A stretch of DNA of 64,000 nucleotides from Brachypterus glaber. Lineage: Eukaryota > Arthropoda > Insecta > Coleoptera > Kateretidae. Within the stretch, counting starts at the first letter, position 1. Every line of letters starts with the position of its first letter. The position numbers were made by a program, and so were the translations under genes. The stretch covers positions 5,332,001 through 5,396,000 of the forward strand of contig OY294046.1 of the NCBI GenBank assembly GCA_958510825.1, given 5' to 3'. Below the pieces are notes generated by a model. The model ran no database searches, was not told where the DNA came from, and saw only the letters and a program-made list of their open reading frames with translations. This document shows, one piece after another, positions 9,986 through 21,489 of this stretch.

Positions 9986-10843
9986 TATTGAACCTGCACT
10001 GTTTTCACTGAATAAATTCAGTTTAAATTTTGCCCTACTAAGCTAGAAAGCAGTAACTCCATTTGTGGATAGCAGCGTTTTCAAAATATTACATCAGAGT
10101 TGACATGAAAACGTCGCTACAAATAGAGTCACTGCTTTCTGGCTGTGTAGGGCAGTATAGTCTAAGTCTGGTGGTCGTGGTGAAAAATTATTGAAAAATT
10201 ATTAAAAATTTATATATTTAAAAAAAAAAGTTTTCAAAAAAACTTAATTTTTTTTTAACTTTCAAAATTATTTAACTTGTACTGTTTTCACTGAATAGAT
10301 ACAGTTAAAATTTTGCCCCGCTAAGCTATAAAGCAGTAAATCCATTTGTCGATAGCAGCGTTTTTAAAATATTACATCAAAGTTGACGTGAAAACGTCGC
10401 TATGCAACAAATAGAGTCACTGCTTTCTGGCTGTGTAGGGCAGTATAGTCTAAGTCTGGTGGTCGTGGTGAAAAATTATTGAAAAATTATTAAAAATTTA
10501 TATATTTAAAAAAAAAAGTTTTCAAAAAAACTTAATTTTTTTTTAACTTTCAAAATTATTTTACTTGTACTGTTTTCACTGAATAGATACAGTTAAAATT
10601 TTGCCCCGCTAAGCTATAAAGCAGTAAATCCATTTGTCGATAGCAGCGTTTTTAAAATATTACATCAAAGTTGACGTGAAAACGTCGCTATGCAACAAAT
10701 AGAGTCACTGCTTTCTGGCTGTGTAGGGCAGTATAGTCTAAGTCTGGTGGTCGTGGTGAAAAATTATTTAAAAAAAAATATTTAAAAAAAAAAGTTTTCA
10801 AAAACTTATTTTTTTTTAACTTTTAAAATTATTCAATTTAATA
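9986..10843 (+). repeat. Tandem array: three ~0.29-kb units, each carrying a MITE-like palindrome
   Basis: The anchor TTTTGCCC recurs at 10029, 10312 and 10600, giving periods of about 283 and 288 bp. Each unit holds an inverted pair, GCTAGAAAGCAGTAACTCC and its partner ending CACTGCTTTCTGGC, then GTCTAAGTCTGGTGGTCGTG and an A/T-rich spacer. Units 2 and 3 are almost identical; unit 1 differs more (it lacks TATGCAA before CAAATAGAG). The same palindrome occurs singly at 24065 and 61158. Confidence 0.85.
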
Positions 10844-10869
10844 TTTTTTTTTTTGTAAAATAGATCCTT

Positions 10870-11190
10870 ATAATAAAAGATATTTTTCCTGAAAAAATTA
10901 CGTTAATCGGAATTTTCTTCTTCTTCAGCATTTATCGACTTTTTTAAAAGTTTAACCCCCATAACTTTTTCGTTTTTGGGGGGATTACTGTCAAAAACAA
11001 TAGGGATCTTCCCCTCATAGAACTTGATTTTTCCTGAAAATTTTGAATACGATCGGATTATTCGTTCTTCTTAAGTTGTTATCGTGTCTACAAAAATTGT
11101 GACATCGGACAGACAGACGGACATTTGAAAAAAAAAGTTTCTTATTTTTTCAAGAAAAAAATTTACATCCAAGAATTTTTTGTCATATAG
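10870..11190. repeat. Dispersed module with GATCGGATTATTCG and a CAGACAGACGGACA tract
   Basis: Matches 9640-9760 and 31140-31345 in order and content, including CATAGAACTTGATTTTTCCT, TCGATCGG-like text, TTATCGTGT and the GACAGACAGACGG tract. Noncoding dispersed repeat. Confidence 0.55.
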
Positions 11191-11239
11191 GTACGAAATA
11201 CAGCTGGGAGAAAATAATAAAATAAAAATGGTCACCAGC

Positions 11240-12204
11240 TCTTAGACTACTACCATGATTTCAATTTCAGAATAGTATATTCTATAACTAGTATAGAATA
11301 GACAATATTCCGTGCGAGCAGAAAGTTTGTCATACGAGCCTGCAGGCGAGTCTGACGGTCCCGCGAGCCCGGAATGACTATTCCATACGTGTTGTAGACT
11401 ATACTTTTTCTTCGACTGAAAATATGGAACACTGTATGGCTTTAAACTGCGGACAAGGTTAAAAACAATGTTTTTTTGTGACTCGACATTGTAAATGCAA
11501 CAAAACACATATTTTTAAATAAAGCAATTAATGTTATTTAATAATTTTATCAAAGCAGTACGTAAAAAAGATTTTTATTTAATTTTAGCACATATTTACA
11601 AATAATAATGCAAAAATTGAAGGTTATGTCAGATTGTTGTGACAGATATCAGGTTTAAATATTTAACAATAGATGGAGCAGTTTTAATTTTTTGAACTAA
11701 ACTGATAAAAACTGGTCAAATATTAAGAAAAACTAATAAACTTTATGTAATTTTAACGCAAAACTTTAAATTGCATTAAATTATTTAATATTTCATGGTA
11801 AAATATATATATTTTTCTACAGTTTTTTTTTACCTTCATAAACAAGAGATGGCACTACATGTGCTCATTCTAACACTGGATACGGAATATTCATACCGTA
11901 TCTAGAGCTAGAATGGAGTCATTCTGTGTTTGAAAAGTGTGTGTATTTGATTACATTCTAAAGCAGTCGTAGAAAAAAATACATTATTTAGTCCAGTCTA
12001 TTCTATACTATAGAATCTATAGTCTGTTATGTTATTATATAAATATCTGTAATATCTATAGGCGACTTGGCTTTATAAACTTTGAGTACACTCAATGAAC
12101 CGTACGTAGGTCATGTCAACTACAGGGTTTCTGATATTCCCCATATTCTAACAAAACGAAGCCGTCCTGCAGACAAAATTAGGGTTAGATTTAAAGTCTT
12201 AAAT
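11240..12204. other. AT-rich repeat-like DNA with small palindromes
   Basis: Contains a hairpin around TATTCTATAACTAGTATAGAATA (11278-11300), a CGAGCCTGCAGGCGAG patch, and GATACGG...CCGTATC at 11879-11902. No coding signal or clear element ends. Confidence 0.35.
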
Positions 12205-13555
12205 TCTACTTTCGTGGGGGTATTTTAAAAAACACGTTTGTTTGAAAGTTTTAAGTGGCCCTTATATGGTCATCCCGTGAAAAATACCATAAGGGAACGT
12301 TCAAGTATTACGTAACGCAAATTTTGATCATTTTGGACCTATATAATATGTCGAGGGCTTCATAACATAGGGGCGTATACGGCATTTTTTTGAGATTTTG
12401 ATAGTTTTAGATTTGATTTAATAAACCAAACCTAAAACATAAAAAAATTGAGTTTACGCCCCTAAGTTATGAAACCCCGATATTAAAACTTTTTTATTTG
12501 AAAGTATTTTTAAGCAAAAAAAAATCTATCATCGGACCAACTTTTTTTAACTAATTTTGGGTCGTAGATTTCGAATCTGTAATCAGATTTTTCGGGTCAC
12601 GTCAGAATTGTTTTTATATGCACTTAAAGTCTTCAGTTTACTGTAGTTGACAAGTTTTTTTTGTTTGTTTTCTGGATATATTTGATAGGGAAAAATTTCA
12701 GAATAAAAAAATTAAACGGGTTTTAAAAACATATTAAAGTGTTTGCAAAGTAATTCGGAACCGCTTTAAGCTAAAACTTGGCATGAAAACGTGGTAGGTC
12801 AGTAAATCAGCTAGTTCAAACTATTTTTGTGTTAAATGGGGTGAAGAGGGGGAAAATTAGTATTTTTTGCGAGAGGTAATTAGTTAATTAAGTAAAAAAA
12901 TGTTTCACTTATGCAAAGTAGTACTAACAAAAAATAAAAGTTTTTTCAAACCCTTTTATTTACTTATATTTCAATACAAAAGTATAGGTATAATAAAAAC
13001 AAAAGTCAAGAAGGTTTGTATACAATATTTGTACATCAATTTTATTTTTTAGCTCTTTTTATTTGCCTACTGTGCTGGGTTACGTCTAAGTCATGTTTAA
13101 GAGCCCAGAAATATTCTGCCAGCTTATGCGTTCTTGTCTTTTGTTTTTATAACTTATAAATTGATTTAAGAACCTTGATTAATATCACAAATACTTGCCC
13201 CAATGCCAGATTTTTAGGGAAAAAACTCCTTATAAAATAGTGTAAATTAGCCACTTTAAGTGCATATAGAAAAAAATCCTGATGTGACCCGAAAAATCTG
13301 ATTACAGATTCGAAATCTACGACCCAAAATTGACCAAAATTTGGTGCCATGCCAGAAACTTTTTTTATTCACCCCATTTAATACAAAAATAGCTGATTTT
13401 TTTTTGCTGTCGTACCGTGTTATTTTTTAAATGTATGACAAATTTCGTTTGTTTGAGCTGAAATTTGGCACAAAAAAATATTATGGTATTTTTCATGCAA
13501 TTAGCAGGACTTAAAACTTAAAAAAAAAACGTCTTTTTTAAAATACCCTAACTTC
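12205..13555. mobile_element. Large diverged inverted-repeat element
   Basis: Left text GGGGGTATTTTAAAAAACAC and GTGAAAAATACCATA is repeated in inverse at the right (TATGGTATTTTTCATG and TTTTAAAATACCCTAAC). A second inner pair contains TAGATTTCGAATCTGTAATC at 12568 and its exact complement near 13301-13320. A GGGAACGTTCAAGTATTACG end is inserted in the left arm at about 12295, followed by a small palindrome (GGGCGTATACG / TACGCCCC) at 12350-12480. The arms are visibly diverged. No transposase is seen. Confidence 0.6.
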
Positions 13556-13962
13556 CACTAATAGAATATAAGTATTTAATTCTTATTCTCTCTTCAAATC
13601 TATTTTACATAAGCACTGCAAATTGTTTTAAACGAACTTCATAATTGTAAATCTTTGTTTCTTGAATTTTAATGCCATAAAGTTAAAATCTGAATTAATG
13701 GAAACAGACATTCAAATTGAAAGTGAAACGTCTTCAGTCCATTATCACGAATTTCAAACACTTAAACTATTCACATAAATATAAAGAGGTAATTAACATG
13801 CTATTTTTTTTTAACTTTTTTAAGCAAACCTACATTGATAAAACAAAACTATTAATCACAATAAACATACTAGTAGTGGTAGTAAATTTTTGGGTTGGCC
13901 AAAGCCGGACAACTAAGCCATTTCTGGCCCTTTTTGTCACCCCAGGCAATCCCAGCCATTTA

Positions 13963-14358
13963 CTAATTTGAGTCCTCCTTGAACCTGCCCGTCCTTTCAA
14001 TAATGGTCAAGATATTGGCCCAGGGGAGATCTCTTAGTTCCTCTTGGTTGAGTCTTTGAATTTCAAAGACTTGCAACCTGATCCTGTCGTATCTGACACA
14101 CTCGGCTAAGTAATGAGAGGATGTTTCATCCTCTCCGCACTCTGGGCATAGCGGACTCTCTAGAATCCGCATTGTTGCCAGGTGCTTCCTTAGCTTGGAG
14201 TGGCCCGTGAGGACCCCTACAAGTTGTCTGAGTGCGGTTCTTCCTTTTTCCAGCAACCAGTCGGTCTTTGATTTGCTTGGGCCAGCCAGGAAGTCCCTAG
14301 CTTGCCGGCAACCGTCGACCGCCCTCCATTGCTCCTTTAGCTTGGTATAAGCCCACTC
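13963..14358 (-). pseudogene. Non-LTR retrotransposon: C-terminal RNase H-adjacent fragment
   Basis: On the minus strand an open frame runs from EWAYTKLKEQWR at 14358 through GCRQARDFLAGPSKSKTDWL, then LVGVLTGHSKLRKHL and LCPECGEDETSSHYLAEC, to a TAG at 13963-13965. The 'VLTGH...L..H' pattern followed by CxxC...H....C is characteristic of the C-terminus behind the RNase H domain in several arthropod LINE clades. Everything upstream is missing (5' truncation, normal for LINEs). CATACTA occurs on both sides (13866 and 14358), a possible short target duplication. The frame is intact over 132 codons, so decay is mild. The clade (R1/I/LOA-type) is not resolved. Confidence 0.75.
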
Positions 14359-14621
14359 ATACTACGTATTTAATTTTATTTTTTATCTTCAAAATTTTTG
14401 CATTTTGTGCCAAAATTTAGAACGTTAGGGTTTTTATAATAATAATGTGCTCATGTAGCTTGTGGCTATGATGATGCATAACTAAAAAAAATATTTTTGT
14501 GTTTCTGGCATAAAATCCCGTTTAATTACCAAATTATGTATATACCAAGATGGCAAATAAAAATATAAAACATTTTTAGTTATCAGATGTTACCTGATTC
14601 CAGCAGTTATTATTTTTTGTA

Positions 14622-14910
14622 GGGTGGGTGAGCCAATTATTGTTATGTTCCTAATATTGACACCCCCTATTAAACTTGTCCTCTGTGTCATAGAAGGCAC
14701 TGTACAGAACTTGGTACGAAAAACTAAATCATTTGAGGTAAGCTCTAGTTAAAACTAATTATATGCAATAAAAATTTAAATAAAATATACTTTTTTTTGC
14801 TAGTTAGTTTGTAAAATAGTCAAGCTAAATACCACTCGAGGTGGTGAAATTTTCAGAAAATTTTACTTCTTGTCTTGTGATATTACTGTCGATAATTGGC
14901 TCACCCACCA
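14622..14910. mobile_element. TA-flanked MITE, GGGTGGGTGAGCC ends
   Basis: The ends GGGTGGGTGAGCCAATTAT and ATAATTGGCTCACCCACC are inverted copies, each flanked by TA, as expected for Tc1/mariner-like transposition. The interior is noncoding. Confidence 0.75.
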
Positions 14911-15359
14911 TATAATTTTTAGAGATATTTGAAAAAACTGATGTGTCGCCATCTTTGAAGAGCTTTAGCTCCTTTAGGAAGCATTTTTGGATGAATTTAA
15001 TTTCGGTTAAACTAACGTCTAGTATTTGGCAGGGGAGTTTTTAGACACCCTGTATATCAAAAAATATTTTCGAGCTTAATCAAGTGAATTTGAAACAAAG
15101 GTGATCAGTGAAACGTAACATCTTAAATTATCCTTCGACAACTTATGACATGGATGACCCATTTCGGAAACTTTAAGAGGTATGAATCGGCTCCAGGTCA
15201 CTAAAGATCTATTTTCAATTAGCATAATTGAATAGAACCTTTAATTATTAAAGTTTTAACCTTCCCCTAAAAGTTTTGTATAAGTAGCTAAGGGATAAGT
15301 GAAGATTACAACTTTCATAAGCACTGGCAGGCGCGTAGATATGGGGGGGATGGGTAGGG

Positions 15360-15535
15360 GTCTTTCTTTCGCAAAAAATAACTTCGCGAGCGAAACTTCG
15401 CGATAGAAACATCGCAAACCAAAACTTCGCAAAACCAAAACTTCAGCTGGCCATTACTTCGCATCCAAAATGACGCATACTCATAACATCGTGTACAAAA
15501 AATTTCGCATGGTACAAAACTTTGCAAAACTAGAC
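15360..15535. repeat. Irregular array of CTTCGC-type motifs
   Basis: At least ten short strings of the form ACTTCGC, CATCGC or TTTCGC, separated by runs such as AAACCAAAA, occur in about 170 bp (for example AACTTCGCGAGCGAAACTTC). The motif is out of keeping with the surrounding AT-rich DNA. The frames that cross it have no recognised domain. Confidence 0.5.
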
Positions 15536-15639
15536 ACACGCACAACAATATTACATTATTGTTTTTTTTTATTATGTAGGTACCTAATAAAATCACCAAA
15601 TTTTTAATATTTTAAATATTTATGTGATTTTGGAACACA

Positions 15640-15825
15640 ATATTATAAAAGTTAAAAAAAGAATATACCCAAAAATGTACTGTTTCATGAAAAAATAAAA
15701 AACTCTTTTTTTTTCGTTTTTTTTTTTGAAAATTCTTTTTTTTTGAAAATTTTTTTTTTCAAAAAATTTTTTTTTTTTTGTTTTTTAAAAAAAAAGATCT
15801 TATTATTTTTTTTTTTAAAAAAATA
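15640..15825. repeat. Low-complexity A/T-run tract
   Basis: Alternating long T-runs and A-runs (15700-15825). No feature other than low complexity. Confidence 0.7.
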
Positions 15826-15827
15826 TA

Positions 15828-16587
15828 CCCAGGTAGCAAAATAACATGACATTCACGTGAAAGCCACGTTAATATGTGACATGTGATGTTAAGATTGTAG
15901 TCTCAGTTAACAAGAATGTAGCATTGTGGGGATGTCCTAAGTCCGCCCCTAATAACATCACACAATGACATCCCGAAAATAACGTGTTTGTGACATCATA
16001 AATCCACATATCTAATATCTTATGGATGCCGTTACTGGTACTTTAATATTTAAATAATATCCTAGGATATTAGCTTTTTCTAAATAAAACCATTAAAACC
16101 CTATAAAAAAAATCGGATTTAATATCAATCAGTAATTGAAACAATCACAGATTGAAACAGATTATTCTTAATACGAAATTGCAGATTAAGCGGAGAATAT
16201 ATTCCTTTAATCCATGTCCATGGTCTTGAGAAGCCCGGCAGAGCCCCCTATCCATTGGAAATTGTATAATGTGTATACAATTTCCTTATAATAATTTACT
16301 CTATCAACATCATCTTATATGGATTTTTTTGCTTCGAACGTCGGTGAGAAGCAAAATAACATGACATTCACGTTAAAGCCACGTTAATATGTGACATGCG
16401 ATATATTCACAGCGTTGCTAAATATTTGTTATTAAATAACTTGGTTGTCACGTCGCACGTGTTACGTTGCAAATGTGATGTTAAATACATGTTATTTTTC
16501 AATATTATGTGATGTTATGATTTAGTTTAAAAATACACCCAAAAGTGATGTTAATTTCTTGTAATATAACATCTCTTGCTACCTGGG
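15828..16587. mobile_element. TA-flanked TIR element, CCCAGGTAGCAA ends
   Basis: The termini CCCAGGTAGCAA and TTGCTACCTGGG are perfect inverted repeats with TA on each side. A long internal string beginning AGCAAAATAACATGACATTC is repeated directly at 15836 and 16336, so the element has an internal duplication or a nested relative. CACGTTAATATGTGACATG-like motifs recur. Its GGTAGCAA ends resemble those of the element at 44205. Noncoding. Confidence 0.7.
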
Positions 16588-17083
16588 TATTTTTATTTTG
16601 CAAAAAGGAAATAAAAAAATTGTTAAAAAATGTTTTAAAGTTTTTTTTATTTATTTTTCAAGTATTTGGGAAAATGCAATATACCATTTACTCAGTCAGT
16701 AAATTTTACTGTAAAATGTGAAATGGAATGCGTAGCATTACATATCTTCACGGCTTGTTTAGATCAAGTATGCTTTCATGCAAAAACTGCATATCGTTAA
16801 AAATGGAGTTAACCTCGTATGAATGTTTGAATCTTCAAGTATGAAAGTTCTATTGAAATCGAAGTCGAAGGGTATCTTAAGTGAGCGAGTAACATATATT
16901 TGAAGTTGAAATTTCGAACGATATTGGAATTTTAAATCAGATTTATGATGTGAAAACTTAAAGACGTATTTTTGCGATATTACCACAACTCACAAAGATC
17001 ACTTTCTTCCCGGGGAATTATTATTATTTATTTTACCTTAACCGAGAAAAGCCTTGCGTTATTAAATTATTATTTTTTAAATA

Positions 17084-17304
17084 CACTGCCCAGTAAAAGA
17101 GCTTTCCCATTTTACACCTCCGCGCGTAAAATGGATTTGTTATTATTAGATTTACTTTTAGCAACCTTAAAAATATACCAATTTTCACGAAAACTACCCC
17201 CCGCCTCTTAGGGGGTGAGTTAGAACTTTTTTTATTATCAGATTCTCTTTCAGCAACCTTAAAGACCCCCTCAGAGGGTGAAATTAGAAAATTTTATTAT
17301 AAGA
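17084..17304 (-). mobile_element. End of a TA-flanked minisatellite-bearing element (CACTGCCCAG end)
   Basis: The end CACTGCCCAGTAAAAGAGC follows TA. The internal text (CACCTCCGCGCGTAAAATGG, TTATCAGATTC, GCAACCTTAAAGACCCCC) is the reverse complement of the repeat at 22010-22662. Only part of the element is seen before the next element begins at 17307. Confidence 0.6.
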
Positions 17305-17306
17305 TA

Positions 17307-18039
17307 CAGCCTGTTCCAGAACTCGCGTACCGAAATTTAAGAGGTGATTCTACATCCAAAAATATGACAAAAAGTTTCTATAAAGGTTGGTCCGGAAATG
17401 AGCCCTAAGGGAGCTACGGCCCTTCGAAGATGACGTATTGAATGGGGAACAAAAAAAAAGCACCAATAAAATTTTAATGCTGCAGGGTGATTCTTCATTT
17501 AAAACTGAGCAAAAAAGTATTATACACCAAAACACCTAAATTTAATATTAAAGGAGTAATAGCCTTTTAAAAAGTAACGTTTTTGGTGGCACAAAATGTT
17601 ACTTCCTCTTAATTGCATTTTTTTTTGATAACGGTTGCTCCTACAGTGTTACACTATATGATATTTTATATGTATTTTTACTCTAGAAATCTATATTTTT
17701 TACAACAAATCCAAAAAACATACACATTGAAAAGTTTGGGGCAAAAATGTTTTAAGCCTCATATATTTTGTCCGTCTGGGCACGCCTCTGGATAAATTAA
17801 AAAAATAAATTAACATAAACTTATTGCCCTTATTAATACTAGTATACATGCAAAAGCTCGCCGCTCTAGCTTAAACGGTACCCGAGTTATTAATTAAAAA
17901 CCTTATTTTTATTACAATTTTAAAGGGCCCTAGATCCCTTAGGGCTCATTTCCGGACCAACCTTTATAGGAACTTTTTTTATATTTTTGGATCTAGAATC
18001 ACCTCTTAAATTTTGGCATGCCAGTTATGGATCACCCTG
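17307..18039 (+). mobile_element. 733-bp TA-flanked element with long TIRs, copy 1
   Basis: The ends CAGCCTGTTCCAGAACTCGC and (inverse) CAGGGTGATCCATAACTGGC are followed by shared TIR text such as TTTAAGAGGTGATTCTA and GGTTGGTCCGGAAATGAGCC. TA flanks both sides, which fits Tc1/mariner-like transposition. Copy 2 at 32638-33370 has exactly the same length in the opposite orientation and is nearly identical. The interior encodes nothing recognisable. Confidence 0.8.
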
Positions 18040-18044
18040 TATGT

Positions 18045-18610
18045 ATTAACAAATAACATTCAGTATTAAAAATCCAACAAAATTTTCTGAGTGTGGGTTT
18101 TAATAAAAATTGGTACCTACCTGGGGGTTTTCAAGGATTCTGATACTAAATCCATTATTGAAAATTAAAAAATTAAAATGGTGGATACAATATGGCGGTA
18201 AATTTAGTTGAATTTTAATGGATTTTATTAAAAATAATATCTAGTTTATTTTGTGAATTGGAAATAAAAAATTCGAAATGATAGACCTAATATGGCGGCA
18301 AAGTTTGGATAAATTAATATTTAAAGATAATTTGTTGAATACATATGTTTTAATAGCATTTTGTCTCAAAACAGTAAAAATTTTAAAATTATTTTCTTTT
18401 TGGAATGAGCCCACCACTTCCGGGCCCTGATAATTATGTTGCAGGAAAAATGTACCTTAGAAAATCCACTCCAATATTAACGAATATCGACAAAATATGT
18501 CTAAAATATAAAAAGTAACATTTCCTGTCGAATAAATGTTTTGCAAAACACAAAGGTCTGTTTTAAACAGGGGAGAATGAATATAGAAAATATCTTAGTG
18601 ATAAGTACAC
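18045..18610. other. AT-rich stretch, nothing recognised
   Basis: Contains ATGGTGGATACAATATGGCGG and a near repeat (TGATAGACCTAATATGGCGG), possibly an old internal duplication. No gene signal. Confidence 0.4.
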
Positions 18611-18616
18611 TGATAA

Positions 18617-18691
18617 GGGAACGTTCAAGTATTACGTAACGCTCCTAGAGGGGGGTCAAAATTTGCGTTACGCAATACTTGAACGTTCTCC
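18617..18691. mobile_element. 75-bp MITE, GGGAACGTTCAAG ends
   Basis: Termini GGGAACGTTCAAGTATTACG and TACTTGAACGTTCTCC with almost no interior (TCCTAGAGGGGGGTCAAAAT). It is the smallest member of the family also seen at 5640 and 24367. Confidence 0.75.
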
Positions 18692-18710
18692 AACAACTAT
18701 TTATTTGGAT

Positions 18711-20363
18711 TAGGGATGGTAAAACCGCACCCGGTTTTTCGATCACAACCGGTTATAAAGAAAAAAAACCGGGTTTTTTGTGACCGGTTACGGGTATTTA
18801 GAAAAACCGGTTATTGTTTTATTTTAACCGGTTTTCTAATGAAAAACTTATATTTTCAAAAAAATATAGATTTAACATTCCTATATTATCTTTCCTTTAG
18901 GAAGTTTGAACTCCAAACAACTGCCACTATTTTTGGAATCTGATAGAATTCTATGATTTAGCAATTAAAACTACACAAAAGTCAACTCTGAGTTTTCTCT
19001 CAGATTAGCCGTTTTCTTAAAAAAAAAAAATTAAAAAAAATATGCTTTCCATTAATTACTTACTTTAAAAATGACTGTGTGCTAAGAGATTGAAAAAAAA
19101 CAGTCGCATAGATACTATATTTTTTTAATTAAACCTTGGGCATTACCCCTGTGCACGCCACTTGTAAAATGCGAAAATAGTTTTTTTCTTAAACGAATTC
19201 TCTTTATGCATTAAAAATTGTCACCAAGTTCCTAATTTTTATCTTTTAGTTACTTACTAATATTACTAATTTTTAGTTATTTAATAATTTTACTAATTTT
19301 TATCTTTTAGTTATTTAAAAAAAAAAACATTTAAAAAACTATATATACTAAAAACCAAAGCCTTTATTTTATAATTTTCTCTTTTATTATTTATTTAGAA
19401 GTATACTGCAGTCATAGACCTATAATAAAATATTATGTACAGTTGATTTCAACAAAACTGGGGTTATGCCTGTTTGAAAAATAAGGTTAGTTTAACCATG
19501 TCAAAAATCATATGTTATTCTATGCATTTGTGTTTAGTAAATACCTACTATTTGGATTTTGAAGCGTATCTCTATTGTTAATTACTGTATTTCTGCTCTA
19601 AAATATCCCTATTCTAAAATGTCTATTATTAAATCCCCTTATCAATATATTTTGTATCTAATAACTTGTTTTAAATACCTTTATTTTTAAAAAATACTAC
19701 TAGTATATTGGTCTTCTACAACTAGGTATTCCTCATAGTTCCTTAATTTAAAAATTATAATTATGGGTTTTACACCAGTATTCTTCGAGTATTCTTGTTT
19801 TTCTGGTTTATCTCTCCCAATTTTAAAAAAATACACCAAAATTTTTTGACTTTGACATTGATGTGGCAATAACAATATTGACACTAAATTTATTAACAAG
19901 TAAAGAAATATTTGTCAAATGAAAGATAGTTCACAATGTATTTTTTTTATAACCCCACTTTTCCAGTTTTGTTGAAATGAACTGTAACCTTTTTGTCTTA
20001 AAATTGAGTAACACCCTGAAGTTTGACCACATATTCAACAACACCTTGTATATAAATATATTTCATCGCCAAAATAACTTTTTAGATTTTCCCTATATAA
20101 ACAATTAATTGCACACAATTGTGTGCAATAAATTAGATTTTCCTTATTGTTTGCAATAAATTTTTTAAATATGTATACATATTTTTTATTTATAAATGTT
20201 ACCTTATTAAAATAATATATAATCAAAAATATGCTAAATTTACAAAAAAAAAAAACGGTTAAAACCGGTTATTGCTTCCGAGTTTTAACCGAAAACCGGT
20301 CTGATGTAATTTTCGCAACCGGTTAACCGAAAACCGGTTATTTGCTTTGGTTTTCCATCACTA
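18711..20363 (+). mobile_element. Non-autonomous hAT element with AACCGGTT subterminal repeats
   Basis: The termini TAGGGATGG and CCATCACTA are imperfect inverted repeats of the hAT type. The flanking octamer ATTTGGAT is identical on both sides (18703-18710 and 20364-20371), the 8-bp duplication diagnostic of hAT insertion. Both subterminal regions (18722-18835 and 20255-20345) are dense in ACCGGTT motifs, at least ten in all, which probably were transposase-binding sites. The 1.4-kb interior is AT-rich with no transposase. The perfect duplication suggests a fairly recent insertion. Confidence 0.9.
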
Positions 20364-20393
20364 ATTTGGATATGGCGAATTAAATTATTTGTT

Positions 20394-20623
20394 TATTATT
20401 CCATCAATCTATTTTCTAATCATCGTACAGAGTGATATTGGTAGACTGACAGTTTCCGGCTGCTGGCCCTCTTCAGTACCAAGAGTCAACTCTGCACGCT
20501 GATTAAGAAAACGGTTTTAGACTTTATTCGCAAAAGGAATATAGCCATTAGATTGATGTAGACTTGTGCGCCATCTATTGCTAGATGTAGACAATGATTA
20601 GAAAATAGATTGATGGAATAATA
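20394..20623. mobile_element. MITE of the CATCGTACAGAGTG family, copy 1
   Basis: The ends TATTCCATCAATCTATTTTC and GAAAATAGATTGATGGAATA are perfect inverted repeats. Internal text GTGATATTGGTAGACTGACA, GGCTGCTGGCCCTCTTCAGT and CACGCTGATTAA is shared with 59196-59449, which has a different right end. Noncoding. Confidence 0.7.
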
Positions 20624-20670
20624 AATTAATATTTTTATAATTTTGTTTAAAATTAAAATTTTCTGTCCTT

Positions 20671-20778
20671 AAATTATTTGGTTGTAACAAATTTTATATG
20701 AGTCAAATAAATATTTAGTTCATGCAAACAAATATTTAAATTTCAAAATAAAATTTATTTTTCACAACCAAATAATTC
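20671..20778. repeat. Small inverted repeat, AAATTATTTGGTTGT arms
   Basis: AAATTATTTGGTTGT at the left and ACAACCAAATAATT at the right bracket AT-rich DNA, directly before the MITE at 20781. Possibly the flank of a larger element split by that MITE. Confidence 0.45.
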
Positions 20779-20780
20779 AA

Positions 20781-21182
20781 TGGAGATTTCTCCCGTTAGA
20801 TTAGACAGGGACAAAAGTTCTACCCAAAAAGGATATAATACATACATACACTCCCACTTCCACCCAACCAAACAAATTCTGTATTTGTTCTTTGTTGAAC
20901 AAATACAATATTTACTTGGCCGGGCGAAAAGTGTAACTATATTAAAGAAATTACTGGCGCCATCTAAATTTTAGTAGAATTATCTTATTCTACAGATTCA
21001 CATTAGCTATGTTCGTTCGTGCCGCTCAGTGCTACACTTTCCGGCCAACCAAATAAATACTGTATTTGTTGTATGAAAAACAAATACAGTATTTATTTGG
21101 TAGGCTGGAAAGTGTAGCACAAATGAGATAGAGATAGGGTAGACGTCTTTTGTTTCATAATTCTAGTTGTAGAGAGCTCCAT
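20781..21182 (-). mobile_element. MITE with two internal hairpins, copy 2
   Basis: Same termini and internal palindromes as the copy at 4221, in the opposite orientation. TACACTTTCCGGCCAACC and its complement form the larger hairpin. Flanks read TTCAA and TTGGCC. Confidence 0.8.
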
Positions 21183-21340
21183 TGGCCATATCCAACCAAA
21201 TATTTTGTTGACACAAATAAACTGTTACGATTTATTCCTAGCCCCTTTTTTTAGATAGGTATTCTATTTTAATTAAATATCACTGCATATTTAATTTTTT
21301 TTTTTTAATAATAATGATATAATTTCATATTTAATTTCAG

Positions 21341-21447
21341 CTATGCGTAATTTAATTTTTTTACCTGGAAATTCACTTTTTCCCGAACACATTTGTGAGT
21401 GGTCACGAGAAAAAGGACCTAAAGAGAAAAAAAACCAAGAAAAATAA
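21341..21447 (+). CDS. Candidate terminal exon, small basic C-terminus (weak)
   Basis: The acceptor-like TTAATTTCAG ends at 21340. After a leftover CT, an open frame reads MRNLIFLPGNSLF, then PEHICEWSREKGPKEKKN, and ends QEK with TAA at 21445-21447. A possible poly(A) signal AATAAA follows near 21479. Codon use is more mixed than in nearby repeats, and the basic tail is a plausible C-terminus. No domain is recognised. A chance frame of this length is possible, so the call rests only on acceptor, frame and polyadenylation signal. Confidence 0.25.
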
Positions 21448-21489
21448 CTAGAAAATTAAGCGGGGTAAACCGCTCAAAATAAACTGTGT

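Noticed and set aside
9986..10843. Regular repeats as a possible CRISPR array
   Set aside because: Units of about 285 bp without short repeat/unique spacer structure, in eukaryotic DNA with no cas genes.
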